Shown piece by piece: positions 1 to 5,263 of a stretch of DNA of 8,510 bases; within the stretch, counting starts at the first letter, position 1; every line of letters begins with the position of its first letter. The DNA lies in contig CAJODX010000054.1 in the NCBI GenBank assembly GCA_905233295.1, forward strand, positions 1 to 8,510. The letters are read 5' to 3'. Source of the DNA: an uncultured Synergistales bacterium. GTDB taxonomy: Bacteria; Synergistota; Synergistia; Synergistales; Aminobacteriaceae. A model generated the notes under the pieces. It saw only the letters and a list, made by a program, of their open reading frames with translations. It ran no database searches and was not told where the DNA came from. The position numbers and the translations under genes were made by a program.

Positions 1-801
1 ATAAACATCTCCAGAGGGTAAAATCGTTAAATGTGCGTTTCCGCAGTTGCAACCATCGTAGATAACGCCTTTTTCAGCGTCATCAGGAATTTTGAACGCT
101 CCTGTTTCGTAATTATAAAGCGTCCACAAATGATCTTTGCGGTCAAAATATGTTTTGCAGTTTCTGTTTTCGTATTCTTTGAATTTTTTGTCGCAGCTCT
201 CAAGAAATTTTTTATATTCGCTCGGAGTTATTTCCGGAAAATTTCCCTTCCCTGAGGGACAATACCGTGCAAAAGAAAAAATTTCAGCTTCGTGTTTCAC
301 AACTTCATCAATAACATCGGGAATTTCATTGATATTTAATTTTGAAACGGTTGACATTATGACCGAAGATATTCCGGCGTTATTGATGTCTTTGATTTTT
401 GAAAGAGTTATGTCGAAAGAGCCGGGTTTTCTGAAAAAATCGTGAGTTTTTCTCATTCCGTCTATTGAGAGCTGATATTTTTCACAGCCTAGAGATTTTA
501 ATTTTCCGCAAATTTTTTCATCAATGTGAAAAGGATTGCCGAGTATTGAAAAATAAATTCCGTTTTTGTGAAAAATTTCCAGAAATTCCCAAAAATCCGG
601 GTGGAGTATCGGATCGCCGCCTGTGATGTAAAAATACGGGATTCGCTCAAAAGTTTTGCAGAAATCTTCAAAAATTTTATGAAAGTTTTCGCGGTTCAGG
701 CTTTCAGGTTTGTGAACATTTTCGCCCGAAAAAATATAACAATGTTTGCATCGCTGGTCGCACTCGTCTGTGATGTGCCACTGAAAAGAAAAATATCGCA
801 T
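1..801 (-). CDS. Radical SAM/SPASM-type peptide maturase (C-terminus cut off by window edge)
   Basis: The 267 residues in the window begin with a strand-like segment and a CDQRCKHC motif (Cys14, Cys18, Cys21), the CxxxCxxC that binds the [4Fe-4S] cluster and SAM in radical SAM enzymes. ITGGDP at 59-64 fits the GGEP-type SAM-binding motif of the family. Close to the window edge GCNCG (250-254), followed by LTILPSGDVY, resembles the beginning of a SPASM auxiliary-cluster domain; the remaining cysteines lie outside the window. Enzymes of this architecture install crosslinks or other modifications on ribosomal peptides, or activate sulfatases. The Cys-rich peptide gene 45 bases upstream on the same strand points to peptide maturation. 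ATG at 801 is the only canonical start in this frame before an upstream stop. It has no Shine-Dalgarno and is preceded by an AT-only stretch and a hairpin. I recall a family of radical SAM/SPASM proteins paired with 'ACGX-repeat' peptides, which this matches in style; I could not check it. The chemistry is unknown. Confidence 0.9.
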   Translation of the reverse strand, partial: MRYFSFQWHITDECDQRCKHCYIFSGENVHKPESLNRENFHKIFEDFCKTFERIPYFYITGGDPILHPDFWEFLEIFHKNGIYFSILGNPFHIDEKICGKLKSLGCEKYQLSIDGMRKTHDFFRKPGSFDITLSKIKDINNAGISSVIMSTVSKLNINEIPDVIDEVVKHEAEIFSFARYCPSGKGNFPEITPSEYKKFLESCDKKFKEYENRNCKTYFDRKDHLWTLYNYETGAFKIPDDAEKGVIYDGCNCGNAHLTILPSGDVY

Positions 802-814
802 AAAAAAATAAAAT

Positions 815-841
815 AAACCCCATTGAAGAAACGGGGCTTTT
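815..841 (-). terminator. Intrinsic terminator or attenuator between peptide and maturase genes
   Basis: CCCC at 818-821 pairs with GGGG at 833-836 around an 11-base loop. Flanking A/T bases (815-817 with 838-840) can extend the stem past one unpaired base at 837. Read on the minus strand the hairpin is followed by a T-rich tract (TTTATTTTATTTTTTT) that runs to the maturase ATG. It would end most peptide transcripts and let a minority read through into the maturase gene. The short stem makes its strength uncertain. It is also U-flanked on the plus strand, but no plus-strand gene ends there. Confidence 0.6.
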
Positions 842-846
842 TGTCA

Positions 847-981
847 TTACTTCTTTGAACCGCACGCGGAAGGTTTTTCGCCGCCGCATGATGTTTTTTT
901 TGTCCCTCCGCATGCCGACGGTTTGCTGCCGCCGCATGAAGATGCCTTGCTTCCCCAGTCCGCAAAATTTGAAAGTGCCAT
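847..981 (-). CDS. Cys/Gly-repeat peptide, putative RiPP precursor (44 aa)
   Basis: This 44-residue peptide has a 14-15-residue N-terminal stretch (MALSNFADWGSKAS) and then four cysteines at 16, 24, 32 and 40, exactly eight residues apart. Each sits in [SA]CG[GS], with Lys, Ser, Thr and Pro between them. The start is ATG preceded by a strong AGGAGGT (992-998) ten bases upstream, and the stop is TAA closely followed by a TGA. A radical SAM/SPASM-type gene follows on the same strand, so this is most simply read as its substrate: short leader, repeated core. The regular Cys spacing and lack of hydrophobic residues argue against a membrane peptide or a folded enzyme. A metal-binding peptide is an alternative. 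It resembles what I remember being called 'ACGX-repeat' peptides, a memory I could not verify. Whether the product is exported or antimicrobial is not visible; no protease or transporter is seen beside it. Confidence 0.85.
   Translation of the reverse strand: MALSNFADWGSKASSCGGSKPSACGGTKKTSCGGEKPSACGSKK
850..939 (-). repeat. Tandem repeat encoding the [SA]CG[GS] core
   Basis: Codons 15-44 of the peptide form four 24-base units, each carrying one TGC-GGN Cys-Gly pair. Units one and three begin with TCATGCGGCGGC. Units one and three run through KPS into ACG at units two and four, so the array is better described as two copies of a 48-base (16-residue) unit, the second shortened at its C-terminus. 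Synonymous differences among KPSACG codons show the copies are not a very recent DNA duplication. Confidence 0.85.
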
Positions 982-1015
982 AGTGAAACCTACCTCCTAA
1001 AAAAAATTTTATTTT

Positions 1016-1044
1016 ATGATAAAAGAAAAAATAATTTTTGAAAA
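1016..1044 (-). promoter_or_regulatory. Candidate promoter of the peptide-maturase operon
   Basis: On the minus strand TTTTCA (plus 1039-1044) and TATCAT (plus 1016-1021) are separated by 17 bases, matching four and five of six positions of the sigma-70 boxes. Transcription would begin near 1009, leaving a leader of about 28 bases that contains the AGGAGGT ribosome binding site of the peptide gene. The region is very AT-rich, so chance matches are easy. Confidence 0.4.
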
Positions 1045-1049
1045 TAAGG

Positions 1050-1080
1050 CACTTTTTTGTAACCCGTATAATTTTAAGTG
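1050..1080 (+). promoter_or_regulatory. Candidate regulator promoter with dyad operator
   Basis: A perfect TATAAT (1067-1072) lies 41 bases before the HxlR-type gene, without a good -35 box at 16-18 bases. It is enclosed by a 5-bp inverted repeat, CACTT (1050-1054) and AAGTG (1076-1080). Inside that lies an imperfect dyad TTGTA-N5-TATAA (1057-1071). Dyads overlapping the -10 are where self-repressing winged-helix regulators often bind. Both dyads are short and unproven. Confidence 0.3.
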
Positions 1081-1113
1081 AAATTAAATTAAAAATTAAA
1101 GGCGGAAAATTTT

Positions 1114-1440
1114 ATGATTTCAAAAAACGAAATGCCCGATTGTCCTGTTGCAACAACAGTGAAATTAATCGGAAGCAAATGGAAATTATTGATACTCAGA
1201 AATTTATTAGTGCGTCCGTGGCGTTTCAACGAGTTAAAAAATAATTTATCTCCCGTGAGCCATAAAGTTTTAGCTGAAAGTCTGCGCTCAATGGAAAATG
1301 ATGCTATCATCAGCAGAAAAGTTTACGAAACCAAACCGCGCAGTGTCGAGTATTCACTGACCGAACTCGGCATCAGCCTGAAACCCGTTCTTCTCGAAAT
1401 GGAAAAATGGGGGATTTTTTACAAAACGCAGAAAATATAA
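1114..1440 (+). CDS. HxlR-family winged-helix transcriptional regulator
   Basis: The 108-residue protein matches the HxlR family from end to end: CPVATTVKLIGSKWKLLIL (10-28), RFNELKNNL (37-45), the recognition-helix region around SHKVLAESLRSMEND (49-63), the wing with RKVYETKPRSVEYSLTELG (68-86), and the dimerisation helix ending in WG (99-100). These regulators bind DNA as dimers, and several respond to electrophiles or oxidants through a conserved N-terminal cysteine. Cys10 occupies that position and is the only cysteine in the protein. AAAGGCGG ends eight bases before the ATG. It lies 132 bases from, and divergent to, the peptide gene, so regulation of that gene and of itself is a natural inference. 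The decarboxylase operon downstream begins 100 bases after its stop and could be a co-transcribed or regulated alternative target. Confidence 0.9.
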   Translation: MISKNEMPDCPVATTVKLIGSKWKLLILRNLLVRPWRFNELKNNLSPVSHKVLAESLRSMENDAIISRKVYETKPRSVEYSLTELGISLKPVLLEMEKWGIFYKTQKI

Positions 1441-1450
1441 AGGTAAATCT

Positions 1451-1479
1451 TTGCGCTGAATTAATTTCTATGATATTCT
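1451..1479 (+). promoter_or_regulatory. Candidate promoter of the decarboxylase operon
   Basis: TTGCGC (1451-1456) and TATTCT (1474-1479) are separated by 17 bases and lie in the 100-base gap between the regulator and the alpha-subunit gene. Transcription would begin near 1486, about 55 bases before the start codon. No clear terminator separates the regulator from this promoter, so read-through is possible. Confidence 0.35.
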
Positions 1480-1540
1480 AATTTCAAATTTTAATGCAGT
1501 TTAATAATAAAAAGAATAAAAAGGAGGACTTTGTTCGGAT

Positions 1541-3082
1541 ATGGGATTTCGTACTATTGAAGACCTTTGCGCGGAACTCGAAGAAAAACGCTCGAAGGCT
1601 CTTGCTGGCGGCGGAAAAGAAGCCGTCGAAAAACAGAAAGCCCGCGAACGTATAGCACAGCTGCTTGATCCGGGTTCGTTCGTTGAAATTGACGAGTTTG
1701 TAACACATCGCTGCAATAATTTCGGACTTGACGGGAAAAAAATTCTTGGAGATGGTGTCGTAACAGGCTGGGGAACAATCGAAGGCAGAAAAGTTTTCGT
1801 TTTCAGTCAGGATTTTACGGTCTTTGGCGGCTCGCTTGGCGAAGAAGACGCGGCGAAAATCTGCAAGGTTATGGATATGGCAATGCAGATGGGCTGTCCT
1901 GTCATCGGCATTAACGACTCAGGCGGCGCAAGGATTCAGGAAGCTGTTGACGCGCTCAACGGTTACGGAAAAATTTTCAAGCGTAACACAATGGCGAGCG
2001 GCGTTATTCCGCAGTTTTCCGTAATAATGGGACCGACAGCGGGCGGAGCGGTTTACAGCCCTGCACTCACAGATTTCATTTTTATGGTTGACAAAGAGAG
2101 CGTTATGCACATAACAGGACCTGAAGTCATCAGAGCGGTAACAGGCGAGGCAATCACAAGTGAAGAACTTGGCGGCGCAGAAGCTCACAACACTGTCAGC
2201 GGCGTTGCTCACTTTAAAGCGAAAGACGAAGCGGAATGCTTTGAACAGGTCAGAAAAGTTCTTTCGTACCTTCCGTTGAACAATCTCGATGACGCACCCG
2301 TGAAGGCTACCGGAGACAGTCCTGACCGTGCGGACATTTCGTTAAGGGAACTCGTTCCTGTAAATCCCAACAAAGGCTATGACGTTCACGAAGTTTTAAC
2401 GAAAGTTTTCGATGACGGCGAGTTTACTGAAGTTCAGGCTGGATTCGCGAAAAATATCGTTACGGGTTACGCAAGAATAGGCGGACGTTCAGTCGGAGTC
2501 ATTGCGAACAACGCGGACGTTAAAGCAGGCTGCCTTGACATTGACGCGTCAGATAAAGCTTCAAGATTCATCAGACACTGCGACGCTTTCAATCTTCCTG
2601 TCGTAACGTTCGTAGATGTTCCCGGATATTTGCCCGGCACAGATCAGGAACGCGGCGGAATTATACGCAAAGGCGCGAAACTTCTTTATGCTTACAGTGA
2701 AGCGACAGTACCGTTGATCAGCGTTATCATGCGCAAGGCTTACGGCGGAGCTTATCTCGCAATGAGCAGCAAATCTTTGGGCGCAGATGTCGTTCTCGCG
2801 TGGCCTCAGGCTGAAATCGCTGTTATGGGTGCAGAGGGTGCGGCAAGTATCGTATTCAAGAAAGAAATCAACGATGCTGCAGATCCGTCAGCAAAGAGAC
2901 TCGAAAAGATTGATGAGTACCGTGAAGCTTTTGCAAATCCCTACAAGGCAGCAGAACGCGGCTATGTTGACAGAGTTATCATGCCGGAAGAAACGCGTAA
3001 GGCGATTTTCACGGCTCTTGAGAGCATCGTCAGCAAACGCGACACAAGACCCAGCAAAAAACACGGAGTTATTCCGCACTAA
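1541..3082 (+). CDS. mmdA: Methylmalonyl-CoA decarboxylase alpha subunit (carboxyltransferase)
   Basis: The 513-residue protein belongs to the acyl-CoA carboxylase beta/decarboxylase alpha family, which moves the carboxyl group between an acyl-CoA and carrier-bound biotin. The N-terminal crotonase-like half carries SGGARIQEAVDAL (127-139) and GPTAGGAVYSPALTDF (164-179). The C-terminal half carries VPGYLPGTDQERGGIIRKG (360-378), RKAYGGAYLAM (398-408) and AVMGAEGAA (427-435). The C-terminus KKHGVIPH is of the kind usual for the family. Length fits MmdA and propionyl-CoA carboxylase beta (about 510) and is shorter than glutaconyl-CoA decarboxylase alpha (about 590). The downstream membrane-anchor and biotin-carrier genes favour decarboxylation over ATP-driven carboxylation: methylmalonyl-CoA would become propionyl-CoA plus CO2 in the succinate-propionate pathway, in the cytoplasm at the membrane. 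AAGGAGGA about 14 bases upstream supports the start. The exact acyl-CoA substrate is inferred, not proven. Confidence 0.9.
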   Translation: MGFRTIEDLCAELEEKRSKALAGGGKEAVEKQKARERIAQLLDPGSFVEIDEFVTHRCNNFGLDGKKILGDGVVTGWGTIEGRKVFVFSQDFTVFGGSLGEEDAAKICKVMDMAMQMGCPVIGINDSGGARIQEAVDALNGYGKIFKRNTMASGVIPQFSVIMGPTAGGAVYSPALTDFIFMVDKESVMHITGPEVIRAVTGEAITSEELGGAEAHNTVSGVAHFKAKDEAECFEQVRKVLSYLPLNNLDDAPVKATGDSPDRADISLRELVPVNPNKGYDVHEVLTKVFDDGEFTEVQAGFAKNIVTGYARIGGRSVGVIANNADVKAGCLDIDASDKASRFIRHCDAFNLPVVTFVDVPGYLPGTDQERGGIIRKGAKLLYAYSEATVPLISVIMRKAYGGAYLAMSSKSLGADVVLAWPQAEIAVMGAEGAASIVFKKEINDAADPSAKRLEKIDEYREAFANPYKAAERGYVDRVIMPEETRKAIFTALESIVSKRDTRPSKKHGVIPH

Positions 3083-3106
3083 AATAAAGACAGGAGGAAT
3101 TTTGTT

Positions 3107-3481
3107 ATGCATTTTGAAGGACTCTCTGGCGCAGTGAACGTCAGCATCGTAGCGTTCTCAATCGTCTTCGGCGTTCTTTTCGTTCTCACAATGGTAATAT
3201 TCGGAATGAGAATCTTCGCCGGCGGCGGCGAAAAAAAAAATGATTCAGTAAGTTCCGCTGCTCCTGTCAAACCTGCACAGCCCGCAAAGGCTTCGGGTTC
3301 GGACAAAGCGAAAATCGTTGCGGCAATCACGGCGGCTATAATCGAGTTCACTGGAAGTTCAAATTTCAGAATTTTATCCGTTGAAGCTGAACACGGACGC
3401 GACTTCTGGACTTCAAGATGGAAGACCGCAGGAATGATTCAGTTAAATTCAAACCGTTTGAACCGCAACTGGAGCAGATAA
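3107..3481 (+). CDS. mmdD: OadG/MmdD-like small membrane subunit of Na+-pump decarboxylase
   Basis: This 124-residue protein has one membrane segment at about 11-37, a flexible Gly/Lys/Ala/Pro/Ser stretch (39-66), and a conserved-looking soluble tail with KIVAAITAAIIEF (69-81) and WKTAG (105-109). That architecture and the VAAITAAI motif are those of the gamma/delta subunits of oxaloacetate and methylmalonyl-CoA decarboxylases, which hold the alpha and biotin subunits at the membrane and are needed for assembly. It starts 24 bases after mmdA with AGGAGG well placed before the ATG and is followed by the biotin carrier gene, so the three are one operon. A run of ten A residues (3231-3240) falls just after the GGGE at the membrane-segment end; see the findings. 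The symbol follows Veillonella naming; OadG is the equivalent in oxaloacetate decarboxylase. Confidence 0.85.
   Translation: MHFEGLSGAVNVSIVAFSIVFGVLFVLTMVIFGMRIFAGGGEKKNDSVSSAAPVKPAQPAKASGSDKAKIVAAITAAIIEFTGSSNFRILSVEAEHGRDFWTSRWKTAGMIQLNSNRLNRNWSR
3231..3240 (+). repeat. A10 homopolymer within mmdD
   Basis: Ten consecutive A residues encode part of Glu42-Lys43-Lys44-Asn45. Insertion of one A gives GAA AAA AAA AAA TGA and deletion of one A gives a frame that stops at TAA three codons later (ATG ATT CAG TAA). Either slip therefore yields a protein of about 45 residues that keeps the membrane segment and loses the soluble tail. Confidence 0.95.
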
Positions 3482-3537
3482 AAATCAAAAATTTTCCGCT
3501 CCTCTAAATAAAAAACCTGAAAGGAGAAATTTTAATC

Positions 3538-3939
3538 GTGAGTAATAAATACAGAGTTGTTGTTGACGGAACGGCATATACCGTTGAGGTCGAAAGTCTC
3601 GGTGCGGGGGCTGCAATGCCTGCGCCTGTTGCTGCTCCTGCGGCTCCTGTTGCGGCTGCACCTGCTGCACCGGCGGCTGCACCTGCTGCTGAAGCCCCTG
3701 CTGCTCCTGCGGCAGTAGCTGAAGGTGCTTCGACTGTAGTGGCTCCGATGCCCGGAAAAATTCTCAGTGTTAAAGTCAACGTTGGCGACAGCGTCAATAA
3801 CGGCGATTTAGTCTTGTTGCTTGAAGCTATGAAGATGGAAAATGAAGTTTTCGCAACGGCATCAGGCAAAGTTACGGAAGTTCGCGTAAAATCCGGCGAC
3901 AGCGTCAACACCGGCGATGTTTTGTTGGTAATCGCATAA
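3538..3939 (+). CDS. mmdC: Biotin carboxyl carrier subunit of the decarboxylase
   Basis: This 133-residue protein has a short N-terminal region (KYRVVVDGTAYTVEVES), an Ala/Pro linker at about 24-62, and a biotinyl domain (66-133) with EAMKMEN at 96-102. Lys99 is the residue that receives biotin. The domain is the swinging carrier: it picks up the carboxyl group at the alpha subunit and delivers it to the membrane beta subunit, where decarboxylation drives Na+ export. The start is GTG, chosen because AAAGGAGA lies 8-9 bases upstream and the family N-terminus begins immediately. It is the last gene of the operon, closed by a strong terminator. In relatives a beta subunit gene often follows; here it does not. 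The same fold occurs in pyruvate and acetyl-CoA carboxylases, but this gene order favours the decarboxylase. Confidence 0.9.
   Translation: MSNKYRVVVDGTAYTVEVESLGAGAAMPAPVAAPAAPVAAAPAAPAAAPAAEAPAAPAAVAEGASTVVAPMPGKILSVKVNVGDSVNNGDLVLLLEAMKMENEVFATASGKVTEVRVKSGDSVNTGDVLLVIA
3631..3713 (+). repeat. Ala/Pro linker repeats in the biotin carrier gene
   Basis: The linker DNA contains two copies of GCGGCTGCACCTGCTGC (3652-3668 and 3673-3689) 21 bases apart, and two copies of GCTGCTCCTGCGGC (3631-3644 and 3700-3713). Both spacings are multiples of three, so expansion or loss by recombination would change linker length without breaking the frame. Confidence 0.8.
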
Positions 3940-3962
3940 TTTGAAATTTTGAATTTTTTCAG

Positions 3963-4001
3963 CCGTGTTCCCGTTTAATCATTGGGGAGCGCGGTTTTTT
4001 T
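3963..4001 (+). terminator. Strong intrinsic terminator of the decarboxylase operon
   Basis: CCGTGTTCCC (3963-3972) pairs with GGGAGCGCGG (3985-3994) in a ten-pair stem with two G-T wobbles and a 12-base loop, followed by seven T residues (3995-4001). It begins 24 bases after the mmdC stop. Confidence 0.9.
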
Positions 4002-4010
4002 ATATATAAT
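3982..4010 (+). promoter_or_regulatory. Weak candidate promoter overlapping glycosyltransferase start
   Basis: TTGGGG (3982-3987) and a perfect TATAAT (4005-4010) are 17 bases apart. The -10 overlaps the ATG at 4009, so a transcript from here would start near 4017, just before the next in-frame ATG at 4021. The -35 matches only three positions and lies in the terminator loop and stem, so this may be chance. Confidence 0.2.
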
Positions 4011-5202
4011 GAAAATTTTAATGATAAATGTTGTCTGCGGCATTCGCAGCACAGGAAGAATCTGTACGGATCTTGCGGCTGAACTTGAAACTCAGGGGCA
4101 TGAAGTCAAAATCGCTTACGGACGTTTTGAAGTCCCCGAAAAATTTCAGAAATTTGCTGTCAGAATAGGTTCGGACTTTGATGTTAAATTTCACGCGCTG
4201 AAAGCCAGACTTTTAGATTCGTGCGGATTCGGGAGCAGACGAGCAACGGAAAATTTTATTTCTTGGGTGAAAAAATTTGATCCCGATGTCATTCATCTTC
4301 ATAACATTCACGGATATTATATAAATCTCGAAATTCTTTTCGATTATCTCAGAACATGCGGCAAAAAAATTATCTGGACTCTTCACGACTGCTGGGCGTT
4401 CACAGGGCACACGGCTTACTGCGATGCTTTGAACTGCGAAAAATGGAGGACAGGTTGCGGAAAATGTCTGGGCATAAAAAAATATCCGAAAAGTTTTATT
4501 GATCGAAGCGCGTTTAACTGGAAACGGAAAAAATTTTTAATGAGCGGCATTCCCAACATGACGATAATAACCCCGTCTCACTGGCTCGCCGGACTTGTAA
4601 AAAAATCTTTCCTTTCAGAATATCCCGTCCGCGTTATTCACAACGGCATTGACACATCAAAATTTTATCCGATGAAAAATGATTTCAGAAATTTTTACGG
4701 GCTTAAAAATAAATTTATGATTCTCGGTGTTGCGACTGCGTGGGACGAAATGAAAGGATTGCCTGACTACATTAAACTTGCTGAAAAACTCGGCGAAGAT
4801 TTTAAAATAATTTTGGTCGGTCTTACGAAAAAACAAAAAGAAAAATTGCCAAAAAATATTTTGGGCATTGAACGGACGAACAGTGTTGAAGAACTTGCGA
4901 AAATTTATTCTGCAGCCGATATGCTCGTGAATTTTTCTTATTCGGAGTCGTTTGGTTTGACAAATCTCGAAGCCCTCGCCTGCGGAACTCCTGTTTTGAC
5001 TTATAACTCAGGAGGAAGCCCTGAGAGTGCGTTGAACGGAATTATAATACAACGCGGTGATGTCGAAGCAGCAGCTGAAGCTTTGAAAAATTACAAAAAT
5101 CTTTATTTTTGCAGAAAGCCGGACGTTTTTGTTAATCGTTCCGAAATCGACAAACGCAAAACTTTAAGCGAGTATCTTAAATTTTATGATATAAAAATTT
5201 AA
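4009..5202 (+). CDS. GT4-type glycosyltransferase (Cys-cluster subtype)
   Basis: The 397-residue protein has the two-Rossmann GT-B layout of retaining GT4 enzymes. The N-terminal half starts with MKILMINVVCGIRSTGRI, the usual first strand and Gly-rich loop, and has PDVIHLHNIHGYY (92-104) and TLHDCWAFTGHTAYC (124-138). A linker IHNGIDTSKFYP (210-221) leads to the donor-binding half with the E-x7-E motif SESFGLTNLEALACGTPVL (Glu313, Glu321). Such enzymes transfer sugars from nucleotide-sugar donors in cell-surface polysaccharide, O-antigen or lipid glycosylation; the donor here is not predictable. Five cysteines cluster between 128 and 153. The start at 4009 gives the family N-terminus; longer frames would begin within the terminator loop. 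No Shine-Dalgarno precedes it. It stands alone, not inside a polysaccharide cluster visible here, and no terminator is seen before uxaC. Confidence 0.88.
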   Translation: MKILMINVVCGIRSTGRICTDLAAELETQGHEVKIAYGRFEVPEKFQKFAVRIGSDFDVKFHALKARLLDSCGFGSRRATENFISWVKKFDPDVIHLHNIHGYYINLEILFDYLRTCGKKIIWTLHDCWAFTGHTAYCDALNCEKWRTGCGKCLGIKKYPKSFIDRSAFNWKRKKFLMSGIPNMTIITPSHWLAGLVKKSFLSEYPVRVIHNGIDTSKFYPMKNDFRNFYGLKNKFMILGVATAWDEMKGLPDYIKLAEKLGEDFKIILVGLTKKQKEKLPKNILGIERTNSVEELAKIYSAADMLVNFSYSESFGLTNLEALACGTPVLTYNSGGSPESALNGIIIQRGDVEAAAEALKNYKNLYFCRKPDVFVNRSEIDKRKTLSEYLKFYDIKI

Positions 5203-5263
5203 AATCAGGCGATATAATGAAAAATCAAATGAACTAAAACTCCCAAAGAAAGGAAGAATTAAC

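Noticed and set aside
850..939. CRISPR-like or structural DNA repeat
   Set aside because: The units are 24 bases without unique spacers, differ at synonymous sites and are in frame; they are coding repeats.
696..965. Two minus-strand frames overlapping the peptide gene
   Set aside because: They lie in other frames than the peptide and maturase, lack ribosome sites, and cover both the real peptide and the hairpin.
847..981. Metallothionein or a ferredoxin-like fragment
   Set aside because: Four cysteines eight apart lack the CxC or CxxC pairs typical of metal-cluster peptides, and the adjacent radical SAM gene explains the peptide better. It is not fully excluded.
1541..3082. Glutaconyl-CoA decarboxylase alpha or acetyl-CoA carboxylase
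   Set aside because: The protein is about 70 residues shorter than glutaconyl-CoA decarboxylase alpha, and no biotin carboxylase is adjacent; the anchor subunit downstream fits a decarboxylase.
3504..3911. Ala/Thr-rich minus-strand frame opposite the biotin carrier
   Set aside because: It is the complement of the Ala/Pro linker repeats and has no ribosome site; the plus-strand gene has the biotin motif.
5218..5238. Six-codon open frame (MKNQMN) before uxaC
   Set aside because: It has no ribosome site, overlaps a TATAAT and contains no codon bias suggesting a leader peptide.
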